Notes under the pieces: generated by a model
Database searches by the model: none
Told to the model about the DNA's origin: nothing
The model's input: only the letters and a program-made list of their open reading frames with translations
Made by a program: the position numbers and the translations under genes
In this document: positions 33,369 to 41,573 of the stretch, piece after piece
Layout of the letters: each line of letters starts with the position of its first letter
How positions within the stretch are numbered: the first letter of the stretch is position 1
Source: Candidatus Ideonella esbjergensis
GTDB taxonomy: Bacteria > Pseudomonadota > Gammaproteobacteria > Burkholderiales > Burkholderiaceae_C
Reading direction: 5' to 3'
Assembly: GCA_016710065.1 (NCBI GenBank)
Contig: JADJLP010000002.1
Coordinates: forward strand, 920,738-984,737
DNA length: 64,000 bases

Positions 33369-33782
33369 TCAAAGCAGGCCGGCCGGGGCCCGGGGTGGCT
33401 CGCCGTAGCGGTTGCTCTGCAGGCTGCCCCGCATGAAACCGTTGTCGACCAGGCCCCAGAGCCAGCCCACCACGGGCAGCATGTTCACCAGCACCCACCA
33501 ACCGCTGCGGTCGCGGTCGTGCCAGCGCTTGGCTGACACGGCAATGGCCGGCCAGGCCAGCAGCACATTCACGACACCCTCGGCCTTTTCGGTGCTGAGC
33601 CCGCCAATGCGCAGCAGGGCGGTGAGCACCAGACCCAGCACCAGCAGCGCGAAGACGCCGGAAAACCAATAGTCGGCGCGGGTGATGCGGCCCTCCAGGC
33701 TGAAATACATCTGCCAAGGTGTGAGGGCCTCGCCCAGCAGCGGCGGGGTCTGGGGGGCGGTTGGTGACTCGTACGGCGTCAT
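33369..33782 (-). CDS. DUF805 membrane protein
   Basis: Encodes 137 residues. After a proline-rich N-terminus the DUF805 pattern follows: FSLEGRITRADYWFSGVFAL (GRxxRxxYW motif near residue 30), several helices, AKRWHDRDRSGWWVLVNMLP (RLHDxxxSGWW variant near 85) and a terminal helix with VVGWLWGLVDNGFMRG. Inner-membrane protein of unknown function, often near phage or surface genes. Convergent with clsB. Confidence 0.85.
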   Translation of the reverse strand: MTPYESPTAPQTPPLLGEALTPWQMYFSLEGRITRADYWFSGVFALLVLGLVLTALLRIGGLSTEKAEGVVNVLLAWPAIAVSAKRWHDRDRSGWWVLVNMLPVVGWLWGLVDNGFMRGSLQSNRYGEPPRAPAGLL

Positions 33783-33815
33783 GCCGCCAGTATTCCACGC
33801 AGCCTGATGCCGCCT

Positions 33816-34886
33816 TCAATCTGCCTGCAAGGTCGCCAGCGCGGGCGCCGGCCGCAGGCGGCCCACGGCCAGGCCATTCCAGTTGCGCAGCACCACCTCC
33901 CGCAGGGGCTGCAGCACGGCATGGTCGGCATCGCTGCGGGCCACCAGTGCATGCAGCAACTGGGCCATCGCCACCTCGGCCGCGCGGGCGCCCTGTCCGT
34001 CGTCCACTTTGATCGCTACGCCCAGTCCCCGCTCGGGCAGAGCGGCACAGTACACGCCCTCGGCGCCCACCTTGCAGCACACGCGCTCGCCGAAGTGCTG
34101 CATCACCCGGGTGTCGAAGCGGCCGGTGCCGGCCACCATCTGCGGCGCCCGGGCAATGGCCTGGCGAAGGCGCAGCGCAGCTTGGGCGTGGCCGGCCGAA
34201 AGGCCCAAACCGGTGGCGACCCGCGCAAAGCCCAGCGCCAGCGCGTGCAGTGGTTGGGCATAGGTGGGGATGGAGCAGCCGTCGGTACCCACGGGCGCGC
34301 TGGCCAGGTCATGGCCGGTGGCGGCTTGCAACGCAGCGCTCACTTCGCGCATCACCGGGTGGCTGGCTTTCACGTAGCCGCGAGTGAATGCTGCCGCGTC
34401 TTGCCCGGCCTGGCGTGCGAGCAAACAGCCCAGGCACACAAAACCCGCGTGCTTGCCCGAGCAGTTGTTGTGCAGGGCGTCGGGCTCGCGGCCTTCGCGG
34501 GCCAGGGCGCGGCTGGCACCTTCGAAGCCAGGCCAGTGGGCGCCGCATTCCAGTGCGGTCTCGCTCAACCCGGCCTTGCGCAGCATGCCCGCAGCGGTGC
34601 GCACATGCATGGGTTCGCCGCCGTGCGAGGCGCAGGCCAGGGCCAGTTCTTCATTGCTCAGGCCTAGCGCGTCGGCTGCACCACTTGCCACCAGGGGCAG
34701 GGCCTGCAGCAGCTTCACGGCCGAGCGGGGAAACACCGGGCGGTGGATGTCGCCCAGCGCGTGCAGCACCGTGCCGTCGGCGTCCACCACAGCCAGCGCC
34801 CCGCGGTGGAAGGACTCGACCGCGTCGCCGCGCAGCGCTTCGACCAACACGGGTTGGGAGGTGGTGGCGTGGTTCATGGGTGTCAT
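33816..34886 (-). CDS. asparaginase (L-asparaginase II-like), intact copy
   Basis: Encodes 356 residues from ATG 34886 (MTPMNHATTSQPVLVEALRG); ATG 34877 is an alternative. Family features: RGDAVESFHRGALAVVDADG at the N-terminus, PVFPRSAVKLLQALPLV (the SxxK-like segment near residue 56), ACASHGGEPMHV, HNNCSGKHAGFV near 140 and GTDGCSIPTYAQPL near 200. These identify the bacterial thermolabile/rhizobial-type asparaginase II family, which hydrolyses asparagine. It is complete; its N-terminal four-fifths (from 34021) is repeated at 37006-37870. Confidence 0.87.
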   Translation of the reverse strand: MTPMNHATTSQPVLVEALRGDAVESFHRGALAVVDADGTVLHALGDIHRPVFPRSAVKLLQALPLVASGAADALGLSNEELALACASHGGEPMHVRTAAGMLRKAGLSETALECGAHWPGFEGASRALAREGREPDALHNNCSGKHAGFVCLGCLLARQAGQDAAAFTRGYVKASHPVMREVSAALQAATGHDLASAPVGTDGCSIPTYAQPLHALALGFARVATGLGLSAGHAQAALRLRQAIARAPQMVAGTGRFDTRVMQHFGERVCCKVGAEGVYCAALPERGLGVAIKVDDGQGARAAEVAMAQLLHALVARSDADHAVLQPLREVVLRNWNGLAVGRLRPAPALATLQAD

Positions 34887-34917
34887 GCTAGGCCCTTCTA
34901 CACTGGCTGAGTGATAC

Positions 34918-35065
34918 GACCCCAAGCCCACTCCGTTTCCCCCCAAGGGGCGCGTCAGCGCCTGCGGGCGGCCGGGCGACGCTGAAATGAAACCCCCACG
35001 CTCACTTCGTTCGCTGCCCCCCGAGGGGGCTGTCAGTACCTTCGGAACGGCCGGGCGGTACTGAC
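34918..35065. repeat. hairpin-rich intergenic element before the DMT permease, copy 1
   Basis: Two adjacent GC-rich units fill the divergent gap. The second contains GCCCCC-CGA-GGGGGC (35016-35030) and then a perfect ten-base stem TGTCAGTACC (35031-35040) / GGTACTGACA (35057-35066) whose right arm ends on the A of the permease ATG. The first unit has a weaker TCAGCG/CGCTGA stem. The CCCCCACGCTCACTTCGTTC core resembles intergenic repeats common in Comamonadaceae. The same element recurs at 37901-38046. Confidence 0.55.
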
Positions 35066-35945
35066 ATGCCCCTGTCCGCCTTGGCCCTGGTGATCGCTGC
35101 CGCCCTGTTGCACGCCCTGTGGAACGTGGCCGCCAAGAAGGCCTGCGGCAACCACCACTTCGTGCTGATGAGCGCCGTGCTCGTCACGCTGGTGTGGGCG
35201 CCGGCGGGCGTGTGGGTGGCGCTGGACGAACTGGGCCGCTGGGGCTGGCGCGAATGGTCACTGGTGTGGGCCAGTGGTTTTGCTCACCTGCTGTACTTCA
35301 ACGTGCTGCTCAAGGGCTACCGGGTGTCGGATCTGAGTGTGGTCTACCCGGTGGCGCGTGGCACCGGCCCCCTGCTGAGTGCGGCGCTGTCGCTGCTGGT
35401 GCTGGGTGAGCACATGGGCCTGGGTGGCGCGCTGGGCGTGCTGGCAGTGTGCGGCGGCATCTGGCTCATCGCCGGCGGCCCGGCGCTGTGGCGCTGCGCG
35501 AACGACCCGGCGCAACGGGTCCGCGTGCGGGCTGGCCTGCTGTGGGGCGCACTGACGGGCGTGCTGATCGCCAGCTACACGGTGGTCGACGGCTATGCAG
35601 TGAAGGTGCTGCTGGTCTCGCCCATCCTGGTGGACTACTTCGGCAACCTGGTGCGAATTCCTTCATGCTGCCCAAGTGCTGGCGTGACCGCGCGGCCGGG
35701 CCGGCCGCCTGGCGTGCGCAGTGGCGCCATGCGCTGGTGGTGGCCACGCTGGGCCCGCTGGCCTGTGCTGGTGCTGTACGCGGCGGCGGCTGGCGCCGCT
35801 CTCGCACGTGGCGCCGGCGCGCGAGGTGTCGATGCTGTTCGCCGCCTTGCTGGGCGGGCGCCTGCTGGGTGAGGGCGACCGCGGCCTGCGCCTGCTGGGG
35901 GCCGCAGGCATGGCGGTGGGCGTGGCTCTGCTGGCGCTGGGCTGA
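35066..35945 (+). pseudogene. EamA/DMT-type permease, copy 1, frameshifted
   Basis: The first 195 or so codons are in frame (MPLSALALVIAAALLHALWN through VDYFGNLVRIP), covering the first EamA repeat and part of the second. Frame is lost at about 35658-35665, where GAATTCCTTC lacks one C present in copy 2. Further on, two bases are missing (CCTGTGCTG versus CCTATGTGCTG) and one G is added in a GCG run. The net length is 880 bases against 882 expected for a 293-residue protein. Without the errors it is a ten-helix drug/metabolite transporter of unknown substrate. Confidence 0.85.
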
Positions 35946-35952
35946 CGGGACC

Positions 35953-36166
35953 ATGGCTACGATGCCAGTCATGAAGGCCTTGTCTTCGCGCTTCAGTCTT
36001 CGTCTGACACTTGCCCTTGGCTTGTGGTTTGGCGGGGTGGTTCCGGCACAGGCTTGGGGCCCAAGGGGTCATGCCACCACGGGGGCCATCGCCGAGCAGC
36101 TCATCGTTGGCACGCGGGCCGAGACCGAGGTGGCTCGGCTGCTCAAGGGGCCGGGCGTCACGCTAG
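35953..36166 (+). pseudogene. S1/P1 nuclease gene, 5' remnant cut by the IS element
   Basis: The first 71 codons match the intact gene at 38935: signal peptide MKALSSRFSLRLTLALGLWF, cleavage AQA, mature WGPRGHATTGAIAEQL. The reading stops matching at CACGCTAG (36159-36166), where the mobile element starts. Here the signal-peptide core has a glycine (ALGLWF) where copy 2 has aspartate, so this copy may hold the ancestral base. Confidence 0.88.
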
Positions 36167-37005
36167 CCCGGATATTTCACCTACCCCCGTAGAAGCGAGG
36201 ACGGCATTGCCCTTTGGATGCCCGTTGATCGAGGTGTCGAATCTTGATGAACGAGCGGGCAATGCCGAAACCAAACTGTACCGAAGAGTGGACGTGGGGA
36301 TGATCGGAGTTCGCCCGCCTGAGCCGACGCGTGGTGGAGGGCCGCTTCGACGGCGGCAGCATGAGCAGCGACGCTGGCGTGCTGCTGCTCGGCGCCGTTG
36401 ATCGCAAGCTCGGGCTGATGGACGCAGCCGCACGCTGCATCGCCGATCCGCGCAGCCCCGCTGCTGATCAAGCACGGCGTGCGCAGCATGCTGCGCCAGC
36501 GCGTGTACGGTCTGGCGCTGGGCTGGGAGGACTTGAACGACCACGGCGCGCTGCGCCAGGACGTGGCGATGCAGACGGCCGTCGGCGTGGACTTGGAGAT
36601 GGCCAGCGCACCCACGCTGTGCCGGCTGGAGAAGTGGGCCGACCGCGCCACGGCGTGGCGCTTGCACCAGGTGCTGGTCGATCAGTTCATCGCCAGCTTC
36701 AAGGTCGCCCCGGAGGAATTGGTGCTGGACTTCGACGCCACCGACAACCCGCTGCACGGCCAGCAGGAGGGCCGCTTCTTTTCCACGGCTACTACGACAG
36801 CTACTGCTACTTGCGCCTGTACGTGTTCTGCGGCCAGCAACTGCTGCCTGCGCCCGAGCCGCATCGACGGCGCCAAGCACGCGGCGGCCATCCTGCTGCT
36901 GGTGCGTCGGCTGCGTCAGGAATGGCCCAATGTTCGAATCATCTTCCGGGGCGACTCCGGCTTTTGCCGCCAGCGCATCATCAACTGGTGCGAGCGCGCT
37001 GGCGC
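36167..37005 (+). mobile_element. IS1380-family insertion sequence, left part only
   Basis: Starts CCCGGATATTTCAC right after CACGCTAG of the nuclease gene. IS1380-family ends commonly begin CCCGG and the family makes 4-base target duplications, so CTAG is the likely target. The transposase reads plus-strand. The right half is missing: at 37005/37006 the sequence jumps into the asparaginase gene. About 839 bases remain of an expected 1.6-1.9 kb. Confidence 0.82.
36262..37005 (+). pseudogene. IS1380-family transposase, truncated and decayed
   Basis: Reconstructed reading from ATG 36262 gives MPKPNCTEEWTWG, an in-frame TGA at 36301, then VVEGRFDGGSMSSDAGVLLL, LGAVDRKLGLMDAAARCIAD, a shift near 36460, MLRQRVYGLALGWEDLNDHG, VLDFDATDNPLHGQQEGRFF, a shift near 36778, LYVFCGQQLL, a small deletion, and RLRQEWPNVRIIFRGDSGF. 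These are the N-terminal, DDE first-Asp (LDFDATD) and second-Asp (RGDSGF) regions of the IS1380 transposase. The catalytic Glu and C-terminus are lost. Not functional. Confidence 0.85.
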
Positions 37006-37870
37006 CCCAGTCCCCGCTCGGGCAGAGCGGCACAGTACACGCCCTCGGCGCCCACCTTGCAGCACACGCGCTCGCCGAAGTGCTGCATCACCCGGTGTCG
37101 AAGCGGCCGGTGCCGGCCACCATCTGCGGCGCCCGGGCAATGGCCTGGCGAAGGCGCAGCGCAGCTTGGGCGTGGCCGGCCGAAAGGCCCAAACCGGTGG
37201 CGACCCGCGCAAAGCCCAGCGCCAGCGCGTGCAGTGGTTGGGCATAGGTGGGGATGGAGCAGCCGTCGGTACCCACGGGCGCGCTGGCCAGGTCATGGCC
37301 GGTGGCGGCTTGCAACGCAGCGCTCACTTCGCGCATCACCGGGTGGCTGGCTTTCACGTAGCCGCGAGTGAATGCTGCCGCGTCTTGCCCGGCCTGGCGT
37401 GCGAGCAAACAGCCCAGGCACACAAAACCCGCGTGCTTGCCCGAGCAGTTGTTGTGCAGGGCGTCGGGCTCGCGGCCTTCGCGGGCCAGGGCGCGGCTGG
37501 CACCTTCGAAGCCAGGCCAGTGGGCGCCGCATTCCAGTGCGGTCTCGCTCAACCCGGCCTTGCGCAGCATGCCCGCAGCGGTGCGCACATGCATGGGTTC
37601 GCCGCCGTGCGAGGCGCAGGCCAGGGGCCAGTTCTTCATTGCTCAGGCCCAGCGCGTCGGCTGCACCACTTGCCACCAGGGGCAGGGCCTGCAGCAGCTT
37701 CACGGCCGAGCGGGAAACACCGGGCGGTGGATGTCGCCCAGCGCGTGCAGCACCGTGCCGTCGGCGTCCACCACAGCCAGCGCCCCGCGGTGGAAGGACT
37801 CGACCGCGTCGCCGCGCAGCGCTTCGACCAACACGGGTTGGGAGGTGGTGGCGTGGTTCATGGGTGTCAT
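37006..37870 (-). pseudogene. asparaginase, copy 2, truncated and frameshifted
   Basis: Matches the intact gene from its start (ATG 37870) to codon 288 or so, then ends at the junction with the IS fragment, losing the last 68 codons. Three single-base length changes (near 37712, 37625 and 37093) break the frame. The middle part (VGTDGCSIPTYAQPL) remains readable. Confidence 0.88.
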
Positions 37871-37900
37871 GCTAGGCCCTTCTACACTGGCTGAGTGATA

Positions 37901-38046
37901 CGACCACAAGCCCACCCGTTTCCCCAAGGGGCGCGTCAGCGCCTGCGGGCGGCCGGGCGACGCTGAAATGAAACCCCCACGCTCACTTCGTTCGCTGCCC
38001 CCCGAGGGGGCTGTCAGTACCTTCGGAACGGCCGGGCGGTACTGAC
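37901..38046. repeat. hairpin-rich intergenic element before the DMT permease, copy 2
   Basis: Same element as 34918-35065 with small deletions in the first unit. The ten-base stem TGTCAGTACC (38012-38021) / GGTACTGACA (38038-38047) is intact. Confidence 0.55.
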
Positions 38047-38927
38047 ATGCCCCTGTCCGCCTTGGCCCTGGTGATCGCTGCCGCCCTGTTGCACGCCCTG
38101 TGGAACGTGGCCGCCAAGAAGGCCTGCGGCAACCACCACTTCGTGCTGATGAGCGCCGTGCTCGTCACGCTGGTGTGGGCGCCGGCGGGCGTGTGGGTGG
38201 CGCTGGACGAACTGGGCCGCTGGGGCTGGCGCGAATGGTCACTGGTGTGGGCCAGTGGTTTTGCTCACCTGCTGTACTTCAACGTGCTGCTCAAGGGCTA
38301 CCGGGTGTCGGATCTGAGGTGGTCTACCCGGTGGCGCGTGGCACCGGCCCCCTGCTGAGTGCGGCGCTGTCGCTGCTGGTGCTGGGTGAGCACATGGGCC
38401 TGGGTGGCGCGCTGGGCGTGCTGGCAGTGTGCGGCGGCATCTGGCTCATCGCCGGCGGCCCGGCGCTGTGGCGCTGCGCGAACGACCCGGCGCAACGGGT
38501 CCGCGTGCGGGCTGGCCTGCTGTGGGGCGCACTGACGGGCGTGCTGATCGCCAGCTACACGGTGGTCGACGGCTATGCAGTGAAGGTGCTGCTGGTCTCG
38601 CCCATCCTGGTGGACTACTTCGGCAACCTGGTGCGAATTCCCTTCATGCTGCCCAAGTGCTGGCGTGACCGCGCGGCCGGGCCGGCCGCCTGGCGTGCGC
38701 AGTGGCGCCATGCGCTGGTGGTGGCCACGCTGGGCCCGCTGGCCTATGTGCTGGTGCTGTACGCGGCGCGGCTGGCGCCGCTCTCGCACGTGGCGCCGGC
38801 GCGCGAGGTGTCGATGCTGTTCGCCGCCTTGCTGGGCGGGCGCCTGCTGGGTGAGGGCGACCGCGGCCTGCGCCTGCTGGGGGCCGCAGGCATGGCGGTG
38901 GGCGTGGCTCTGCTGGCGCTGGGCTGA
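38047..38927 (+). pseudogene. EamA/DMT-type permease, copy 2, frameshifted
   Basis: Frame is lost at about codon 90, where GATCTGAGGTGG lacks one T present in copy 1 (GATCTGAGTGTGG). The remainder is intact in the next frame (VVYPVARGTGPLLSAALSLL to LLGAAGMAVGVALLALG), including the second EamA repeat that is broken in copy 1. The 881 bases are one short of the expected 882. Combining the first part of copy 1 with the second part of this copy gives one complete 293-residue permease. Confidence 0.86.
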
Positions 38928-38934
38928 CGGGACC

Positions 38935-39987
38935 ATGGCTACGATGCCAGTCATGAAGGCCTTGTCTTCGCGCTTCAGTCTTCGTCTGACACTTGCCCTT
39001 GACTTGTGGTTTGGCGGGGTGGTTCCGGCACAGGCTTGGGGCCCAAGGGGTCATGCCACCACGGGGGCCATCGCCGAGCAGCTCATCGTTGGCACGCGGG
39101 CCGAGACCGAGGTGGCTCGGCTGCTCAAGGGGCCGGGCGTCACGCTAGGCCAGGCCGCAGTCTGGGCCGACTGCGTCAAGGCCGTGCAGCATGAGGAGGG
39201 CGTCTTCAGCTACGCCGACCCAGGCCGTTACGCCGACTGCAAGCCATTTGAGACGCCCGAGGGCATGGCCAGGGCCGTGGCCTATGTGCAAGCCAACTGG
39301 CAGGCCTGCAAACCGCACTTTGGCGAGGACCCGTGCCACAGGCAGTATCACTACACCGATGTGTCACTGCAGCACCTGCGTTACGGGCGGCAATGGGTGG
39401 GCACCAGCGACCACGACCTGGTGGCAGCCATGCAGGCCTGCATCGCCGTGCTGCAGGGGAGGCCCGCGCCCAAGCCCTTCCATTTCCACGACCGCACCGA
39501 GGCCCTGCTGTTGCTTACCCACTTGGTGGGCGACGTGCACCAGCCGTTGCATGTGGGCGCGATCTACCTCAACGCCCAGGGCCGGCGCGTGAACCCCGAC
39601 GCGGGCCACCACGACCCCCACACCGACACGGTGGGCGGCAACCGCATCACCGACGGCCACGGGCCGCTGCACCGTGCCTGGGATGACGTGCCTCAGCGAC
39701 TGCACCCCCAGGGTCTGGGTGAGGACGGCGTGGACGAAGCCCGGCGTGTGCCGCCCAGCCCTGGAAGGCCGGCGGACTGGCCGGTGCTGTGGGCCAGCGA
39801 CACGCTGGGTGCCAGCCGCGCAGCCTACGAGGGCCTGACCTTCAGCGCGGCCAGTGGCAAGCCACTGCGTTGGGTGGCCGCCCTGCCCGAGGGCTATGCC
39901 CAGCGACGCGAGGCGATGCAGCGAGCCCAGTTGATCAAGGCTGGCGCGCGCCTGGCGCAACTGCTGCGCGCGATCTTTCCGGGTTGA
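38935..39987 (+). CDS. secreted S1/P1-type nuclease
   Basis: Encodes 350 residues from ATG 38935 (alternatives 38944 and 38953; the first has a weak GGGA site). Signal peptide MKALSSRFSLRLTLALDLWF is followed by AQA and mature WGPRGHATTG, whose N-terminal Trp and the His at position 6 are zinc ligands in this family. Other ligands: QYHYTDVSL, LLTHLVGDVHQPLHVG (H-x3-D-x-HQPLH near residue 195) and GPLHRAWDDV (H-x3-D). It degrades single-stranded DNA/RNA and 3'-nucleotides in the periplasm or outside. Aspartate in the signal-peptide core is unusual. Its 5' 214 bases are duplicated at 35953. Confidence 0.9.
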   Translation: MATMPVMKALSSRFSLRLTLALDLWFGGVVPAQAWGPRGHATTGAIAEQLIVGTRAETEVARLLKGPGVTLGQAAVWADCVKAVQHEEGVFSYADPGRYADCKPFETPEGMARAVAYVQANWQACKPHFGEDPCHRQYHYTDVSLQHLRYGRQWVGTSDHDLVAAMQACIAVLQGRPAPKPFHFHDRTEALLLLTHLVGDVHQPLHVGAIYLNAQGRRVNPDAGHHDPHTDTVGGNRITDGHGPLHRAWDDVPQRLHPQGLGEDGVDEARRVPPSPGRPADWPVLWASDTLGASRAAYEGLTFSAASGKPLRWVAALPEGYAQRREAMQRAQLIKAGARLAQLLRAIFPG

Positions 39988-40000
39988 CCCGCGCGCGGCC

Positions 40001-40774
40001 TCAGTCTTCCAGCTCGGCCTTGGCCATCTCCACGTCCAGCCGCTCCATTGCGTCCATGGGCGTGCAGGCGGCGGCGTCGGCATAGAGCTGCTCGGCCTCG
40101 GCCATTTTCTTGTCGCCTTCCAGCATCACCAGCCCGTTGGCGTACTCCACCATAGCGATGGCGCTGGTGGGGTTGAGTTTCAAGGCTTCGCGGAACATCT
40201 TCAGCCCCGTGGCGGCGTCGGCCCCCTGGGTCTTGCCCAGCAGCTTGCCCACCTTGTCGATCACCTCGGCGTGGAAGGTGCCCAGCGCGATGTGGGCATC
40301 GGCATGCTTGGCTTGCAGTTGGATGGCGGTTTCCAGCGCCGCCTTGACCTTGCTGCCCAGGCCCTGGGCGAGGGCCTTGGCCACGCTGATGCCCTGGCTG
40401 TAGCGGCCCAGCGCGTAGGCCTGCCAGTAATGTGCGTTGGCGTTCTTGGCCTCGGTGCCTGCTTGTGCGGCGGCGCGCTCGGCCACTTCCACAAAGAGTT
40501 CAAGCTTGGTCTTCTCGCTCTTTTCCAGGTAGTTGGCGTAGATGCTTTGCGCCTTGTTGGCCACGGTGATGCCCGCGCCACCGGCCTTCAAGCCGGCTGC
40601 CACGGCCTTCTGGAACTCTCCCGCATGGAACAGCGCCCAGGCGGCCTGCACGGCTTCATCCCTGGGCCAGGGCTCGGCATCGCCGGCGTGCAGACGCGCC
40701 CAGTGCTTCTTCAGTGCGGCTGCGTCGTAGGTGTAGCCGGCAGCGTCATAGGGAAAGGCGGTCCACTTGGCCAT
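40001..40774 (-). CDS. tetratricopeptide-like protein of unknown function
   Basis: Encodes 257 residues from ATG 40774 (MAKWTAFPYDAAGYTYDAAA), preceded by GGAG nine bases upstream, which settles the start against a TTG 12 bases earlier. No signal peptide or membrane segment. Helical repeats with TPR-like spacing: EAVQAAWALFHAGEFQKAVA, ANAHYWQAYALGRYSQ, HADAHIALGTFHAEVID, GLKMFREALKLNPTSAIAMV and EAEQLYADAAACTP. Probably a cytoplasmic scaffold. Converges with the nuclease gene after 13 bases. Confidence 0.7.
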   Translation of the reverse strand: MAKWTAFPYDAAGYTYDAAALKKHWARLHAGDAEPWPRDEAVQAAWALFHAGEFQKAVAAGLKAGGAGITVANKAQSIYANYLEKSEKTKLELFVEVAERAAAQAGTEAKNANAHYWQAYALGRYSQGISVAKALAQGLGSKVKAALETAIQLQAKHADAHIALGTFHAEVIDKVGKLLGKTQGADAATGLKMFREALKLNPTSAIAMVEYANGLVMLEGDKKMAEAEQLYADAAACTPMDAMERLDVEMAKAELED

Positions 40775-40834
40775 GTTTGTCTCCAACTTGGTTGTTGTTC
40801 GTCCGGGCCCATGGGCGGGCCACTGCTTGTCGGT

Positions 40835-41491
40835 TCAGGTGTTGCGGTAATTGGCCGCCAGCATGTGCAGGTGTTCGCGGGCGTCGGCTTCCAGATAGGG
40901 GCCCAGCAGGCTCAGCACGTGCCAGGCGCCGCGCGCCAGCGTGGTGGCAGCCTGCTCCACCTCCAGGGCCTTGCGCGGTTCGCGCACGTACTCGTAGCTC
41001 AACCAGTAGGTCAGCACCACCACCATAGCGGTGGCCACGGCCGAGGCGTCCAGCCGGGCTATGCGCATGGCGCTGCCACGGGCCAGGCCGGCCAGCACGG
41101 CCTCCACGGCGCGCGACTTGTGCTTGAGCACGAACTGGAAGTGCGTCTCCAGCCGGCGGTTCTTGCTGAGCAGGTCGTTCAGGTCGCGGTAGAGAAAGCG
41201 GTACTGCCAGATCAGCTCGAACAGCATGTGGAAGAACAGCCAGGCGTCTTCCACGTTGCGCACGCCATCGGCGGCGGCCAGCAACTCGTTCAGGGCCTTC
41301 TCGTAGCGATCGAACAGCGAGTTGATCAGCTCGTCCTTGGCCGGGTAGTGGTAGTACAGGTTGCCCGGGCTGATGCCCAACTCGGCCGAGATCAGCGTGG
41401 TCGAGACGTTGGGCTCGCCAAAGCGGTTGAACAGATCGAGCGTGACTTCAAGGATGCGCTCGGCGGTTCGGCGTGGCTTCTTGGCTTGCAT
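40835..41491 (-). CDS. TetR/AcrR family transcriptional regulator
   Basis: Encodes 218 residues from ATG 41491 (MQAKKPRRTAERILEVTLDL). The helix-turn-helix is VSTTLISAELGISPGNLYYH-YPAKDELI, residues 25-52. The ligand domain contains the TetR_C-type EDAWLFFHMLFELIWQYRFL-YRDLNDLLSKN stretch. It is divergent from the YadGH-type ABC genes (82-base gap) and may repress them; it also reads away toward the TPR gene. Confidence 0.85.
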   Translation of the reverse strand: MQAKKPRRTAERILEVTLDLFNRFGEPNVSTTLISAELGISPGNLYYHYPAKDELINSLFDRYEKALNELLAAADGVRNVEDAWLFFHMLFELIWQYRFLYRDLNDLLSKNRRLETHFQFVLKHKSRAVEAVLAGLARGSAMRIARLDASAVATAMVVVLTYWLSYEYVREPRKALEVEQAATTLARGAWHVLSLLGPYLEADAREHLHMLAANYRNT

Positions 41492-41559
41492 GGGGTCGGG
41501 GCTGGGGCAGGTGGGCCAATCTAGCACCCCCACGGCCCCGCTCCCAAGGGTGCTCTCCC

Positions 41560-41565
41560 TACAAT
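41560..41565 (+). promoter_or_regulatory. candidate -10 element for the YadGH-type ABC genes
   Basis: TACAAT eight bases before the ATG at 41574, in the gap divergent from the TetR regulator. A leaderless transcript is implied if it is used. No clear operator palindrome was found. Confidence 0.4.
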
Positions 41566-41573
41566 GCCCGGCA

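Larger units (their letters stand above)
34021..36166. repeat. direct repeat, copy 1 (asparaginase 5' part - DMT permease - nuclease start)
   Basis: This 2146-base block matches 37006-39148 at nearly every position, with a few substitutions and single-base indels. It starts inside the asparaginase gene (CCCAGTCCCCGCTCGGG) and ends at CACGCTAG in the S1/P1 nuclease gene, exactly where the IS1380-family fragment begins. The left side continues into the intact asparaginase 3' end. Confidence 0.95.
37006..39148. repeat. direct repeat, copy 2
   Basis: Counterpart of 34021-36166, 2143 bases. Differences include lost G in CCCGGTGTCG (near 37093), extra G in CCAGGGGCCAG (near 37625), lost G in GCGGGAAAC (near 37712), lost T in CTGAGGTGG (near 38319), a T/C change near 37650 and a G/A change at 39002. 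Most length changes fall in single-base runs. Past 39148 the nuclease gene continues normally. Confidence 0.95.

Noticed and set aside
36331..37894. Long plus-strand frames running from the IS fragment into the second repeat copy, suggesting fusion proteins.
   Set aside because: They join decayed transposase sequence to antisense asparaginase sequence and are produced by the junction and frameshifts, not by a real gene.
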